Positions 45,356 through 53,378 of a stretch of DNA of 64,000 nt are shown here, piece after piece. Numbering within the stretch: position 1 is the first letter of the stretch; each line of letters starts with the position of its first letter. Origin of the DNA: CAJGBR01 sp045637425 (GTDB taxonomy: Bacteria > Bacteroidota > Bacteroidia > Bacteroidales > Rikenellaceae); assembly GCA_045637425.1 (NCBI GenBank), contig JAZTZL010000037.1:1-64000 (forward strand), written 5' to 3'. A program made the position numbers and the translations under genes. The notes beneath the pieces were generated by a model. It was not told the DNA's origin. It did not search any database and saw nothing but the letters and a program-made list of their open reading frames with translations.

Positions 45356-46801
45356 TTATTTAAGTACATTTTTAATCTCTTCCATATCATCAAAGTGGTG
45401 ACGTACTCCACAAATTTCCTGATATGTTTCGTGTCCCTTTCCCGCAATCAGTATTATATCGTTTCCCGTAGCCAGTGCTGCTGCCGTAGCAATAGCCTGA
45501 CGGCGGTCGGTTATAATGAGGTGTTTTTTGTCAGAATCCACAACGCCCGACTCCATATCAGTCAAAATATCTTCGGGACGCTCGCTGCGTGGATTGTCTG
45601 AGGTAAAGATTGCCAGGTCTGAATTTGCCACTGCAATCTTAGCCATCTGAGGACGCTTTGTTTTATCGCGATCTCCACCGCAACCCACAAGTACGATAAG
45701 TCTCTGTCCATCGCGCTTGAGTTCGTTTATCGTATTGCAGACATTCTCCAGCGCATCGGGCGTATGAGCATAATCCACAATGGCAGTAATACCCTTCGGC
45801 GAACGATAATTCTCCATTCGACCTTTTACCGAGTGCAATCTGCTAAGTACCAATGCCACCTGTCCGGGCTCGAAACCCAACTCCAAAGCAGCACCATACA
45901 CTGCCGTAAGGTTGTGCGCATTGAATCGACCTACAAATCTCACCCAAAGTTCACGACCATCAAGTTGCAATTGCATTCCGTCAAAATGTTCTTCGATAAT
46001 TTTACATCTGTAATCCGACGGGCGCTGCAGCGAATATCGCTTAATCTGAGCCTTACAGTTCTGCACCATAATCTCACCATTTCGGTCATCAACATTAACT
46101 AGTGCGAATGCCCCTTTATCCAGCGAATCGAATAACATCTTCTTCGCCGCGATGTAGTTGCTGAATGTTTGATGATAGTCCAAGTGGTCGTGGGTGATAT
46201 TGGTAAATAGCGCACCTGCGAACTTGAGCCCTTCGACACGACACTGTACCAAACTGTGCGAGCTCACCTCCATAAAGCAGTATTCACACCCCGCCTCGAC
46301 CATCTGTGCCATCATACGGTTTAGCGCAACCGAGTCGGGCGTAGTATGTGTTGACGGGAAAATTTCTCCATTAATTCGGTATTCCACCGTAGAAATCAGA
46401 CCGGCACACCCCCCCATCTCCACGACCAAATCGTACAGCAGCGTGGCAATCGTAGTCTTTCCATTGGTACCCGTAACCCCGACCAATTTCAGTTTGCGAC
46501 TCGGGTTACCATAAAATGCCGAAGCCAATCGTCCCAGAGCAATCTGCGAATTTTCGACCTTAACGAAAGTTACCCCCTCGTGCAGCACTTCGGGCAGCTG
46601 CTCACAAACCACAACACCCGCACCTGCAGCCACTGCCGAGTCAATAAATTGGTGTCCATCTACAGCAACACCTCTCTGAGCTACGAACAGAGCACCGTTC
46701 ACAACCTTGCGAGAATCAAATTCGACAGCTGCGACTTCTCGCTCTGACGAACCGTAAATCTCTGTAAAACAAATATCTTGAAGTAAAAATTTCAGTAACA
46801 T
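45356..46801 (-). CDS. murE: UDP-MurNAc-tripeptide ligase, diaminopimelate-adding
   Basis: Adds the third amino acid of the peptidoglycan stem. The 482 residues have the ATP loop TGTNGKTTIATLL and the meso-diaminopimelate signature DNPRSE, so the substrate is DAP rather than lysine. The ATG at 46801 is chosen: the -7 box TATCTTTG (46823-46830) puts the transcription start near 46815, which excludes longer upstream starts. It is the first gene of the cluster; mraZ, rsmH, ftsL and ftsI, its usual upstream neighbours, are not here. Confidence 0.94.
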   Translation of the reverse strand: MLLKFLLQDICFTEIYGSSEREVAAVEFDSRKVVNGALFVAQRGVAVDGHQFIDSAVAAGAGVVVCEQLPEVLHEGVTFVKVENSQIALGRLASAFYGNPSRKLKLVGVTGTNGKTTIATLLYDLVVEMGGCAGLISTVEYRINGEIFPSTHTTPDSVALNRMMAQMVEAGCEYCFMEVSSHSLVQCRVEGLKFAGALFTNITHDHLDYHQTFSNYIAAKKMLFDSLDKGAFALVNVDDRNGEIMVQNCKAQIKRYSLQRPSDYRCKIIEEHFDGMQLQLDGRELWVRFVGRFNAHNLTAVYGAALELGFEPGQVALVLSRLHSVKGRMENYRSPKGITAIVDYAHTPDALENVCNTINELKRDGQRLIVLVGCGGDRDKTKRPQMAKIAVANSDLAIFTSDNPRSERPEDILTDMESGVVDSDKKHLIITDRRQAIATAAALATGNDIILIAGKGHETYQEICGVRHHFDDMEEIKNVLK

Positions 46802-46822
46802 TACCTTGCATAAAAAACTGCA

Positions 46823-46830
46823 CAAAGATA
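46823..46830 (-). promoter_or_regulatory. Promoter of the murE-ftsW cluster
   Basis: Minus-strand TATCTTTG -7 box; leader of about 14 bases. The divergent gap up to 47054 is A/T-tract-rich with no credible gene. Confidence 0.6.
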
Positions 46831-47054
46831 ATCAAATAACCTCAATCATAAGGCGTTTTCGACTCCTTTTTTATACAAAATAAATTTACCGAAACACAAA
46901 CAAATCCAAAACACCCACAAAAACAAAACATAACTACTAACAATCAGGCTGTTCGCACAAAAAAAACGCCGCAAAAAAAGTGCATATAAAATAAAAAAAG
47001 AAAAGTTTTTTTGCAGAATTGCTCGCTTTAGTTGGAAAACCATTAATAATTTCG

Positions 47055-47062
47055 TACCTTTG
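47055..47062 (+). promoter_or_regulatory. Promoter of the vorDBAC operon
   Basis: TACCTTTG -7 box with a TTGG about 19 bases upstream; leader of about 18 bases. Confidence 0.65.
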
Positions 47063-47086
47063 GGCGTCAAAAATTATTTCATAACT

Positions 47087-47323
47087 ATGGCTAAAATCAA
47101 AGGAACCGTTGTTGTGGATACCGAAAGATGCAAAGGTTGTAACTTGTGCGTCGTAGCGTGTCCCTCGAAAGTATTGGTACTTTCAAAACAGGTAAATGGC
47201 AAAGGTTACTCTTATTGCACTATGGCAAATCCTGACGACTGCGTAGGTTGTGCAAGTTGTGCATTGGTGTGCCCTGACAGCTGTTTGACAGTTTATCGTC
47301 AAAAAGACCCTTCCGCAAACTAA
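47087..47323 (+). CDS. vorD: 2-Oxoacid:ferredoxin oxidoreductase, ferredoxin-like subunit
   Basis: A 78-residue dicluster ferredoxin with two CxxCxxCxxxCP sites (CKGCNLCVVACP and CVGCASCALVCP) binding two [4Fe-4S] clusters. It is the delta subunit that passes electrons from the thiamine enzyme to free ferredoxin. The ATG at 47087 follows the predicted transcription start by about 18 bases. It is the first gene of the four-gene operon. The symbol follows the VorB-like alpha subunit; a 2-oxoglutarate (Kor) enzyme is possible. Confidence 0.88.
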   Translation: MAKIKGTVVVDTERCKGCNLCVVACPSKVLVLSKQVNGKGYSYCTMANPDDCVGCASCALVCPDSCLTVYRQKDPSAN

Positions 47324-47338
47324 AAAAACTTCAAAACT

Positions 47339-48421
47339 ATGGCAGAAGAAGTAAAATTAATGAAGGGTAATGAAGTTATCGCCGAAGCAGCAATTCGTTG
47401 CGGTTGCGACGGATACTTCGGATACCCTATCACACCTCAGTCTGAGGTAATGGAAACTTTGATGTACCGCAAACCGTGGGAAGAAACAGGTATGGTGGTA
47501 CTTCAGGCTGAAAGCGAATGCGCATCAATCAATATGGTTTACGGTGGCGCATCAACAGGTAAAAAGGTAATGACCTCGTCATCAAGTCCCGGTATCAGCC
47601 TTATGAGTGAAGGTCTGAGCTACTTGGCTGGCGCAGAACTCCCGGCATTGATCGTCAATGTTCAACGTGGTGGTCCAGGTCTTGGTACAATTCAACCTTC
47701 ACAAAGTGACTACAACCAGGCTTGTCACGGTGGTGCACACGGTGATTTCAATCTGATTGTATTGGCTCCGGCTTCAGTTCAAGAAATGAACGACTTTGTA
47801 GATTTGGGCTTCGAATTGGCATTCAAATATCGCAACCCGGCTATGATTCTCGCTGACGGCGCAATCGGTCAAATGATGGAAAAAGTAGTCCTCAGCCCGA
47901 TCAAACCTCGTCGTACAGAACAAGAAATCATCGAACAATGCGGTGATTGGGCCCTGACAGGCAGATCTGCAGACCGCAACCGTAACGTCGTAACTTCTTT
48001 GGAGCTCGACTCATCTAAACAAGAAATCTTCAACCGCAAGCTCCAAGCTAAATATCAGAAGATTCGCGAAAACGAAGTTCGTTACGAAGCTATCAACTGC
48101 GAAGATGCTGAATACCTTATGGTAGCATACGGCTCATCAGCTCGTATCTGCGAAAAGACAATGGAATTGGCTCGCGAAAAAGGTATCAAAGTAGGTCTGT
48201 TGCGTCCGATTACATTGTTCCCGTTCCCGACAGAACAAATCAAAGAAATCGGTGGCAGAATGAAAGGTATCCTCTCTGTGGAACTCAACGCAGGTCAAAT
48301 GGTAAACGACGTTCGCCTTGCAGTAGAATGCAAAGTACCCGTAGAACATTTCGGCCGTATGGGCGGTATTATTCACTCGCCGGAAGAAGTACTCGAAGCA
48401 TTAACTAAAATCGTACGATAA
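47339..48421 (+). CDS. vorB: 2-Oxoacid:ferredoxin oxidoreductase alpha subunit (VorB-like)
   Basis: The 360-residue subunit carries the pyrimidine-binding half of the thiamine diphosphate site (GYPITPQSEVMETL, AESECASINMVYGGAS) and a C-terminal transketolase-like domain. It acts with the other subunits in the CoA-dependent oxidative decarboxylation of branched 2-oxoacids or 2-oxoglutarate, or the reverse. The substrate cannot be fixed from sequence. The stop codon overlaps the ATG of vorA (TAATG). Confidence 0.9.
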   Translation: MAEEVKLMKGNEVIAEAAIRCGCDGYFGYPITPQSEVMETLMYRKPWEETGMVVLQAESECASINMVYGGASTGKKVMTSSSSPGISLMSEGLSYLAGAELPALIVNVQRGGPGLGTIQPSQSDYNQACHGGAHGDFNLIVLAPASVQEMNDFVDLGFELAFKYRNPAMILADGAIGQMMEKVVLSPIKPRRTEQEIIEQCGDWALTGRSADRNRNVVTSLELDSSKQEIFNRKLQAKYQKIRENEVRYEAINCEDAEYLMVAYGSSARICEKTMELAREKGIKVGLLRPITLFPFPTEQIKEIGGRMKGILSVELNAGQMVNDVRLAVECKVPVEHFGRMGGIIHSPEEVLEALTKIVR

Positions 48422-49194
48422 TGGCAAATTTTGAAGTTGAAAAAACGCCCGAAAATCTGGTTTATGCAAAACCTAGACTGATTCTCGATAACACAATGCA
48501 CTACTGCCCGGGCTGTAGCCACGGCGTAGTTCACAAACTCGTTGCTGAAGTTATCGACGAAATGGGCTTCCAAGATAAAACAGTTGCAATTTCTCCGGTA
48601 GGTTGCTCAGTATTGGCTTATAACTATATCGACGTTGACTGGGTAGAAGCAGCTCACGGTAGAGCTTGTGCAGTAGCTACTGCAGTTAAAAGACTCAACC
48701 CTGAAAAACTCGTATTCACTTATCAAGGCGACGGCGACTTGTGTGCTATCGGTGCTGGCGAAACTTTCCACGCTGCAAACCGTGGCGAAAACATCGCTAT
48801 CATCTTTATCAACAACGCTATCTATGGTATGACAGGTGGACAAATGGCTCCGACTACCATCTTGGGTATGAAGACAGAAACTTGTCCTTACGGTCGTACT
48901 CCTGAACAGCACGGCTGGCCTGTAAAAATCTCTAAGATTTTGTCAGAACTCAACGGTGTTTGCTATGCAACTCGCCAAACAGTTTACACTCCGGCAGCAG
49001 TACGCAAGGCTAAAAAGGCAATCCGCAAAGCATTCGAAAACTCACTGAACAAGAAGGGTACTTCTATCGTGGAAATCGTTGCTACTTGTAACTCAAACTG
49101 GAAGATGACTCCGGAAGATGCTAACACTTGGATGGAAGCTAACCTCTTCCCGGAATATCCGCTGGGAGACATTAAGGACGAGGCTGCTAAATAG
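48421..49194 (+). CDS. vorA: 2-Oxoacid:ferredoxin oxidoreductase beta subunit
   Basis: Thiamine diphosphate-binding subunit, 257 residues. The cofactor motif GDGDLCAIG...NNAIYGMTGGQ supplies the Mg ligands. The N-terminal CPGCSHG and a distal Cys are typical of short-form beta subunits that share a cluster with the delta subunit. It is translationally coupled to vorB. Confidence 0.92.
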   Translation: MANFEVEKTPENLVYAKPRLILDNTMHYCPGCSHGVVHKLVAEVIDEMGFQDKTVAISPVGCSVLAYNYIDVDWVEAAHGRACAVATAVKRLNPEKLVFTYQGDGDLCAIGAGETFHAANRGENIAIIFINNAIYGMTGGQMAPTTILGMKTETCPYGRTPEQHGWPVKISKILSELNGVCYATRQTVYTPAAVRKAKKAIRKAFENSLNKKGTSIVEIVATCNSNWKMTPEDANTWMEANLFPEYPLGDIKDEAAK

Positions 49195-49223
49195 TGGATT
49201 AACAGAATAAAACATCTCAAGGT

Positions 49224-49769
49224 ATGAAAGAAGAAATTATCATAGCTGGATTTGGTGGACAAGGTGTATTGTCTATGGGTAAAATCCTCGCATACTCAGG
49301 TTTGATGCAAGGTCAAGAAGTGTCTTGGATGCCTTCGTATGGTCCTGAAATGCGTGGTGGTACAGCAAACGTATCTGTTATCCTCAGCGACCAACGCATC
49401 TCATCTCCGATTATCCAAAAATTCGATACTGCAGTGATTCTCAACCAACAATCACTCGACAAATTCGAACCGCAAGTTAAACCGGGTGGCGTTCTGATCT
49501 ATGACCCGAACGGCATTGTTAACCCTCCAACCCGTACCGACATTAAGATCTATAAGGTTGCTGCAACAGATGCTGCGTCTAAGACCGGTAATATGAAGGT
49601 ATTCAATATGGTAGTGTTGGGTGGTTACCTGAAAGTTAAACCTATCGTTTCTATCGAAAACGTGAAAGAAGGTTTGGCACACTCACTGCCCGAACGTCTG
49701 CACAAGTTGATTCCGGCTAACGAAGCTGCTATCAAGATTGGTATGGACATCGTGGAAGAAGTTCGCTAA
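49224..49769 (+). CDS. vorC: 2-Oxoacid:ferredoxin oxidoreductase gamma subunit
   Basis: A 181-residue subunit of the POR_gamma type, starting with the glycine-rich AGFGGQGVLSMGKIL and followed by the WMPSYGPEMRGG block. It completes the four-subunit enzyme and is thought to bind CoA. It lies 29 bases after vorA and ends before a strong terminator. Confidence 0.92.
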   Translation: MKEEIIIAGFGGQGVLSMGKILAYSGLMQGQEVSWMPSYGPEMRGGTANVSVILSDQRISSPIIQKFDTAVILNQQSLDKFEPQVKPGGVLIYDPNGIVNPPTRTDIKIYKVAATDAASKTGNMKVFNMVVLGGYLKVKPIVSIENVKEGLAHSLPERLHKLIPANEAAIKIGMDIVEEVR

Positions 49770-49789
49770 TCGGTATTACCAAGAATAAA

Positions 49790-49824
49790 GAAGCCTGTCG
49801 CAATCGCGACAGGCTTTCGTTTTT
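49790..49824. terminator. Terminator after vorC
   Basis: Stem AAGCCTGTCGC/GCGACAGGCTT followed by TCGTTTTT. It resembles the hairpin at 50951-50985. Confidence 0.87.
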
Positions 49825-49832
49825 ATAGATTA

Positions 49833-50402
49833 TTAATCTTTAAGCGACTCTCGTATAACCCCGTCCATATATGATTTAAGTTCTTCGGGCGAAGTCTTTA
49901 ACTTCTCCTTTTTCGTCATTACTTCGTCATACTTTCCCGGAGCCAAAACGATAATTCGTTGAGTTAGTCTATTCACGAATGCACTATTATCACCCTGCAT
50001 ATTAGAAAACATAACTCCCGCAGGCACCATTTTTGCAACATCAAGAGCATACTCTATTTTATAGGTCTTTGTTTTTGTAGGTTTCAACGTTGCAATCCAA
50101 ACTTTGTTCTTAATATCAGTATGATTTGTTTCGCCTACACCTTCAATCTTAATGTATTTCACATTTTGATCAAAAACAAATTTAATTCTAGTGGAATCCC
50201 CACGCTTAATTATGTGCGATTCTGCCAAAAATCTCATACCTAAACCTGTTCCATCTATTGACAAGTGTTCAAATGTTCTTTTGAGAGAATCCTTTTGAGC
50301 TGCGATTTGATTATTCGATTCTGATGCACAATTCTGAGCAAAAAGGGCTCCAACAGATAACATCGAAACTATCAATGCTATTACTTTAAGACTAATTTTC
50401 AT
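49833..50402 (-). CDS. Secreted protein of unknown function, Ig-like region
   Basis: I do not recognise this 189-residue protein. It has a signal peptide (MKISLKVIALIVSML, cleavage near LFAQ) and no lipobox. The middle (about 65-120) has the alternating pattern of a bacterial Ig-like domain: RGDSTRIKFVF, IKIEGVGE, then LKPTKTKTYKIEYAL, where PTxTxTY is typical of such folds. The C-terminal 40 residues are charged and helical. Rather AT-rich. It starts 8 bases after the other small secreted gene and is co-transcribed with it. Confidence 0.7.
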   Translation of the reverse strand: MKISLKVIALIVSMLSVGALFAQNCASESNNQIAAQKDSLKRTFEHLSIDGTGLGMRFLAESHIIKRGDSTRIKFVFDQNVKYIKIEGVGETNHTDIKNKVWIATLKPTKTKTYKIEYALDVAKMVPAGVMFSNMQGDNSAFVNRLTQRIIVLAPGKYDEVMTKKEKLKTSPEELKSYMDGVIRESLKD

Positions 50403-50410
50403 AACATATA

Positions 50411-50809
50411 TTAATTAACACTAGAAGTAGCCTTAGTTTGACAAGTAACCCATCTCAATGAATGTAATGTTTCTCCATTATCAATATCATTTTCAGCATT
50501 GACAACATATATAACAACTGTATTTGCTGTTGTAATTTTACTTGTAAATTGAGCGACATTACAATCGCTAACATCTTTATTATCCTCTGGAATATCAATA
50601 TATACATCACCAGAAAGATTGTTCGAATTAATATATAGTCTATCTGTATATCTATAGACTATTGAAAAAGTGAATTCAACGTTTGGTTCAATTCCAGACA
50701 TTGTAGTAGGACTCACAGAAATAATTGGAGTTTCATTCGAAGCCCACACAATTCCAATGGTTCCAAGAACCAATAAGCTAAAGATAGCTTTTTGCATTAA
50801 TTTTTTCAT
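50411..50809 (-). CDS. Small secreted protein of unknown function
   Basis: A 132-residue exported protein (signal peptide MKKLMQKAIFSLLVLG, cleavage near VWAS) with a beta-rich, Asn/Thr/Ser-rich mature part and only two cysteines (CNVA and VTCQT), which might form a disulfide. No family is recognised. The codon use is markedly AT-rich compared with neighbours, suggesting recent acquisition or fast evolution. A second ATG 6 bases upstream (50815) is an equal candidate start. A TATATTTG -7 box at 50854-50861 drives the pair. Confidence 0.68.
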   Translation of the reverse strand: MKKLMQKAIFSLLVLGTIGIVWASNETPIISVSPTTMSGIEPNVEFTFSIVYRYTDRLYINSNNLSGDVYIDIPEDNKDVSDCNVAQFTSKITTANTVVIYVVNAENDIDNGETLHSLRWVTCQTKATSSVN

Positions 50810-50853
50810 ATACATATGTTTTTAATTACGAAAATTACTATTAATTTCCATTG

Positions 50854-50861
50854 CAAATATA
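50854..50861 (-). promoter_or_regulatory. Promoter of the two small secreted-protein genes
   Basis: Minus-strand TATATTTG -7 box, 38-44 bases before the start codons. Confidence 0.5.
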
Positions 50862-50950
50862 AGGAATATTCACAAAAAAACAACAAATATGTGTAAAAAC
50901 AACGTTAATTTTGTAAAATTTTAACAAATCAATACTACCAATTAACAAAG

Positions 50951-50985
50951 AAGCCTGTCTCTATTGCGACAGGCTTCATTTTTTC
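50951..50985. terminator. Hairpin downstream of speA
   Basis: Stem AAGCCTGTC/GACAGGCTT, nearly the same as the vorC terminator. The better T run (ATTTTTT) is on the plus strand, although the nearest gene to be terminated (speA) is on the minus strand. Confidence 0.6.
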
Positions 50986-50998
50986 ACTCACCCCAGAA

Positions 50999-52387
50999 CT
51001 AGTAACCCAAGATTCTCATCATTGAACGGTAACTTTGTTCCTTAGCAAAGAGTCGTGTATAGTACTCGTTATTGTCATCTTTATCAATCAAGATGTGTTT
51101 CGGAGCAGGAATCAGGCAGTGTTGAATACCGCCGTAACCTCCCAATGATTCCTGATAAGCTCCGGTGTGGAAGAAACCGATGTACTGAGTTTCATCGCAC
51201 AATTTCGGCAGATAGATAGCATTTTGATGCGCCTCAGAGTTGTAGTAGTCCTCGCTATCGCAAGTCAAACCTCCGAGGAATACGCGCTGATACTCCTTAT
51301 CCCAATTATTAATCGGCAACATAATGTATCGCTGGTTAATACCCCAAGTATCTGGCAATGTAGTGATGAAAGAACTATCAATCATATACCAAGATTCGCG
51401 ATCATTTTGCTTCTTCTGATTGGTAATCGAATAAAGAATGGCACCACTTTCACCCACTGTAAATGAACCGAATTCGGTAAAAATATTAGGTTCTTCAATA
51501 CCTTGTTGATTACAGATATGCTTAATCTGAGCCACAATTTCTTCGGTCATATACTCGTAGTCGTAGTTGAATGCCAACGAGTTCTTAATCGGGAAACCGC
51601 CGCCGATATTGAGAGAATCGAGTTCAGGGCATACTTTTTTCAGCTCACAATATACATTCAAACACTTGTTCAATTCGCTCCAATAGTATGAAGTATCCTT
51701 GATACCCGTATTAATGAAGAAGTGCAACATCTTAAGATGGAACTTCTTATTAGGTTTAATCTTTTCGAGATAGAAGTCCAGAATATCGTTATATCTGATA
51801 CCGAGTCGTGATGTATAGAAGTCAAACTTAGGTTCTTCTTCTGCAGCGATACGGATACCGATATTGCAAGACTTGTTAATAGACTCATCATACAGATTCA
51901 ACTCCTCTTTGTTATCGACTACGGGAATTGTATTAATGAATCCGTCGTTAATCAGGTCTGCGATATTTTCAACATATTGCGGACGTTTGAATCCGTTACA
52001 TATAATATAAATATCCTTATTTATCACACCTGATTCATACAATGCTCGGATAATGTGGATATCGTAAGCAGATGAAGTTTCGAGATTGATATCATTCTTG
52101 AGCGCCTCCTCTAGTACGAATGAAAAATGCGAACTCTTCGTACAATAGCAATAGTTGTAATCACCCTTGTAATCAACCTTAGCCATAGCTACATTAAACA
52201 ATCTCTTCGCACGCTGAATCTGCGACGTAATCTTAGGCAGGTATGTAATCTTCAATGGAGTTCCATACTGCTTGATAAGATCCATCAGCGGCACATCGTG
52301 AAAATTCAATTCATTATCAACCACAGTAAATTCGTCCTGTGGAAACTCGAACGTCTGTTCGATGAGATCGATGTATTTGTTCTTCAT
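50999..52387 (-). CDS. speA: Arginine decarboxylase, fold-type III (Bacteroidota type)
   Basis: PLP enzyme of the alanine-racemase-like fold, 462 residues, resembling the arginine decarboxylases of this phylum that lead to spermidine. The PLP Lys is in YCYCTKSSHF; GGGFPI binds the phosphate; TEFGSFTVGES replaces the more common EPGR block. Diaminopimelate decarboxylase is a distant alternative, but the sequence style argues against it. The ATG at 52387 (MKNKYIDLIEQTF) fits the family start; the frame stays open upstream but only with GTG. Its leader of about 90 bases holds a stem-loop. Confidence 0.85.
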   Translation of the reverse strand: MKNKYIDLIEQTFEFPQDEFTVVDNELNFHDVPLMDLIKQYGTPLKITYLPKITSQIQRAKRLFNVAMAKVDYKGDYNYCYCTKSSHFSFVLEEALKNDINLETSSAYDIHIIRALYESGVINKDIYIICNGFKRPQYVENIADLINDGFINTIPVVDNKEELNLYDESINKSCNIGIRIAAEEEPKFDFYTSRLGIRYNDILDFYLEKIKPNKKFHLKMLHFFINTGIKDTSYYWSELNKCLNVYCELKKVCPELDSLNIGGGFPIKNSLAFNYDYEYMTEEIVAQIKHICNQQGIEEPNIFTEFGSFTVGESGAILYSITNQKKQNDRESWYMIDSSFITTLPDTWGINQRYIMLPINNWDKEYQRVFLGGLTCDSEDYYNSEAHQNAIYLPKLCDETQYIGFFHTGAYQESLGGYGGIQHCLIPAPKHILIDKDDNNEYYTRLFAKEQSYRSMMRILGY

Positions 52388-52436
52388 TATATGGGAGTAT
52401 GTGAATGAATTATATAAATCCGATTTAGCCACATTG

Positions 52437-52493
52437 ACTCGACTACACACAATGTAGGCGAGTTACTTTGCCTCCAAATCCATTGCAAAGTTA
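52437..52493 (-). promoter_or_regulatory. Promoter and leader hairpin of speA
   Basis: Minus-strand TAACTTTG -7 box at 52486-52493. Near the start of the message a hairpin ACTCG-C-CTACA / TGTAG-T-CGAGT (52437-52463, loop TTGTG) could be regulatory. Confidence 0.45.
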
Positions 52494-52566
52494 ATTATTT
52501 ATTCAAATAATGAGCAATGTTCACTAATAATTCTTCGCATTTTTTTGAAAAAAATGAAAAAATAAC

Positions 52567-52574
52567 TAACTTTG
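52567..52574 (+). promoter_or_regulatory. Promoter of the HU-CCDC81 gene
   Basis: TAACTTTG -7 box; leader of about 60 bases before the ATG at 52641. Confidence 0.6.
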
Positions 52575-52640
52575 AATTGGAGGTAATTTCAAAACCACTT
52601 CGTAATAACTTGATTATTAAAAACTTAATCTTAACGAGTT

Positions 52641-53378
52641 ATGATAAATGATATCATATCGGGTTATCTGAAAAACAATAAGCGCATTGTAATTCCCGAA
52701 TTGGGCGCATTTCTAAGAAAGAGTGCTGACCAGAGCATTGTATTTATACCGTTTTTGAATCAAGAAGATGGCGTGCTGAGCAATCTGATTGCAGAAAATT
52801 TAGGCATTGAACCTACTAATGCTCAACAACTTATAAAAAAATACACCGAATCCATCAAGAGTACATTATCAACTAAGGGCGAATTCTTATTTGAAGGCAT
52901 CGGAATGTTACGACTCGACCATAATGGCAGCATATTCCTCGATACAAATACTAAAAATTCCGATACACCCGAATCAGGTGAAACAGTACAATCCGCAACA
53001 CCTACATCTACACAAGTTGAGATACCCCAGGAGGATAAACCTCAAACGGTCGAGCCGACTACTCAGGGTGAAGACCAGCAAGAGACTGAACAATATGGTG
53101 GCATCTTCTCCATCTCAGCAACACAACCTGAGGTAGAGTCACCAAAGATGACTCGCAAAGTTCCGACTCCAATCAACCGTGAAACCGTCTATTCAGTTGA
53201 TGCAGAGTCTGATAAACCTAAGAAAAAAGTTGATATGTTTTTGGTATTTGCAATTATCGCAGCAATCGTGGCAATATTGTCGATTGTTTATGGATATCTT
53301 GCAGACAATCAAGAAATAACGCTACCCAAAAACAACGTCGAACAGATAGAACAACCCGCAGATAACAATAAGAAATAA
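52641..53378 (+). CDS. HU-CCDC81 domain membrane protein
   Basis: A 245-residue protein. Residues 1-110 resemble the HU-CCDC81 fold (VIPELGAFLRKS, FEGIGMLRLD), an HU-like domain not thought to bind DNA in the usual way. A disordered Gln/Glu/Pro/Thr-rich linker and one membrane helix near residues 198-220 follow, with a short acidic tail. Homologues often end in a peptidoglycan-binding SPOR domain; none is seen here. The TAA overlaps the ATG of the next gene. Confidence 0.8.
   Translation: MINDIISGYLKNNKRIVIPELGAFLRKSADQSIVFIPFLNQEDGVLSNLIAENLGIEPTNAQQLIKKYTESIKSTLSTKGEFLFEGIGMLRLDHNGSIFLDTNTKNSDTPESGETVQSATPTSTQVEIPQEDKPQTVEPTTQGEDQQETEQYGGIFSISATQPEVESPKMTRKVPTPINRETVYSVDAESDKPKKKVDMFLVFAIIAAIVAILSIVYGYLADNQEITLPKNNVEQIEQPADNNKK

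Noticed and set aside
46802..46825. N-terminal extension of murE from TTG 46825
   Set aside because: The -7 box at 46823-46830 overlaps it, so this part should not be transcribed.
46846..47070. 74-residue minus-strand frame between murE and vorD
   Set aside because: Starts at TTG inside the vorD promoter region, made of A/T-tract codons, and has no promoter or family match. It lies upstream of the murE promoter.
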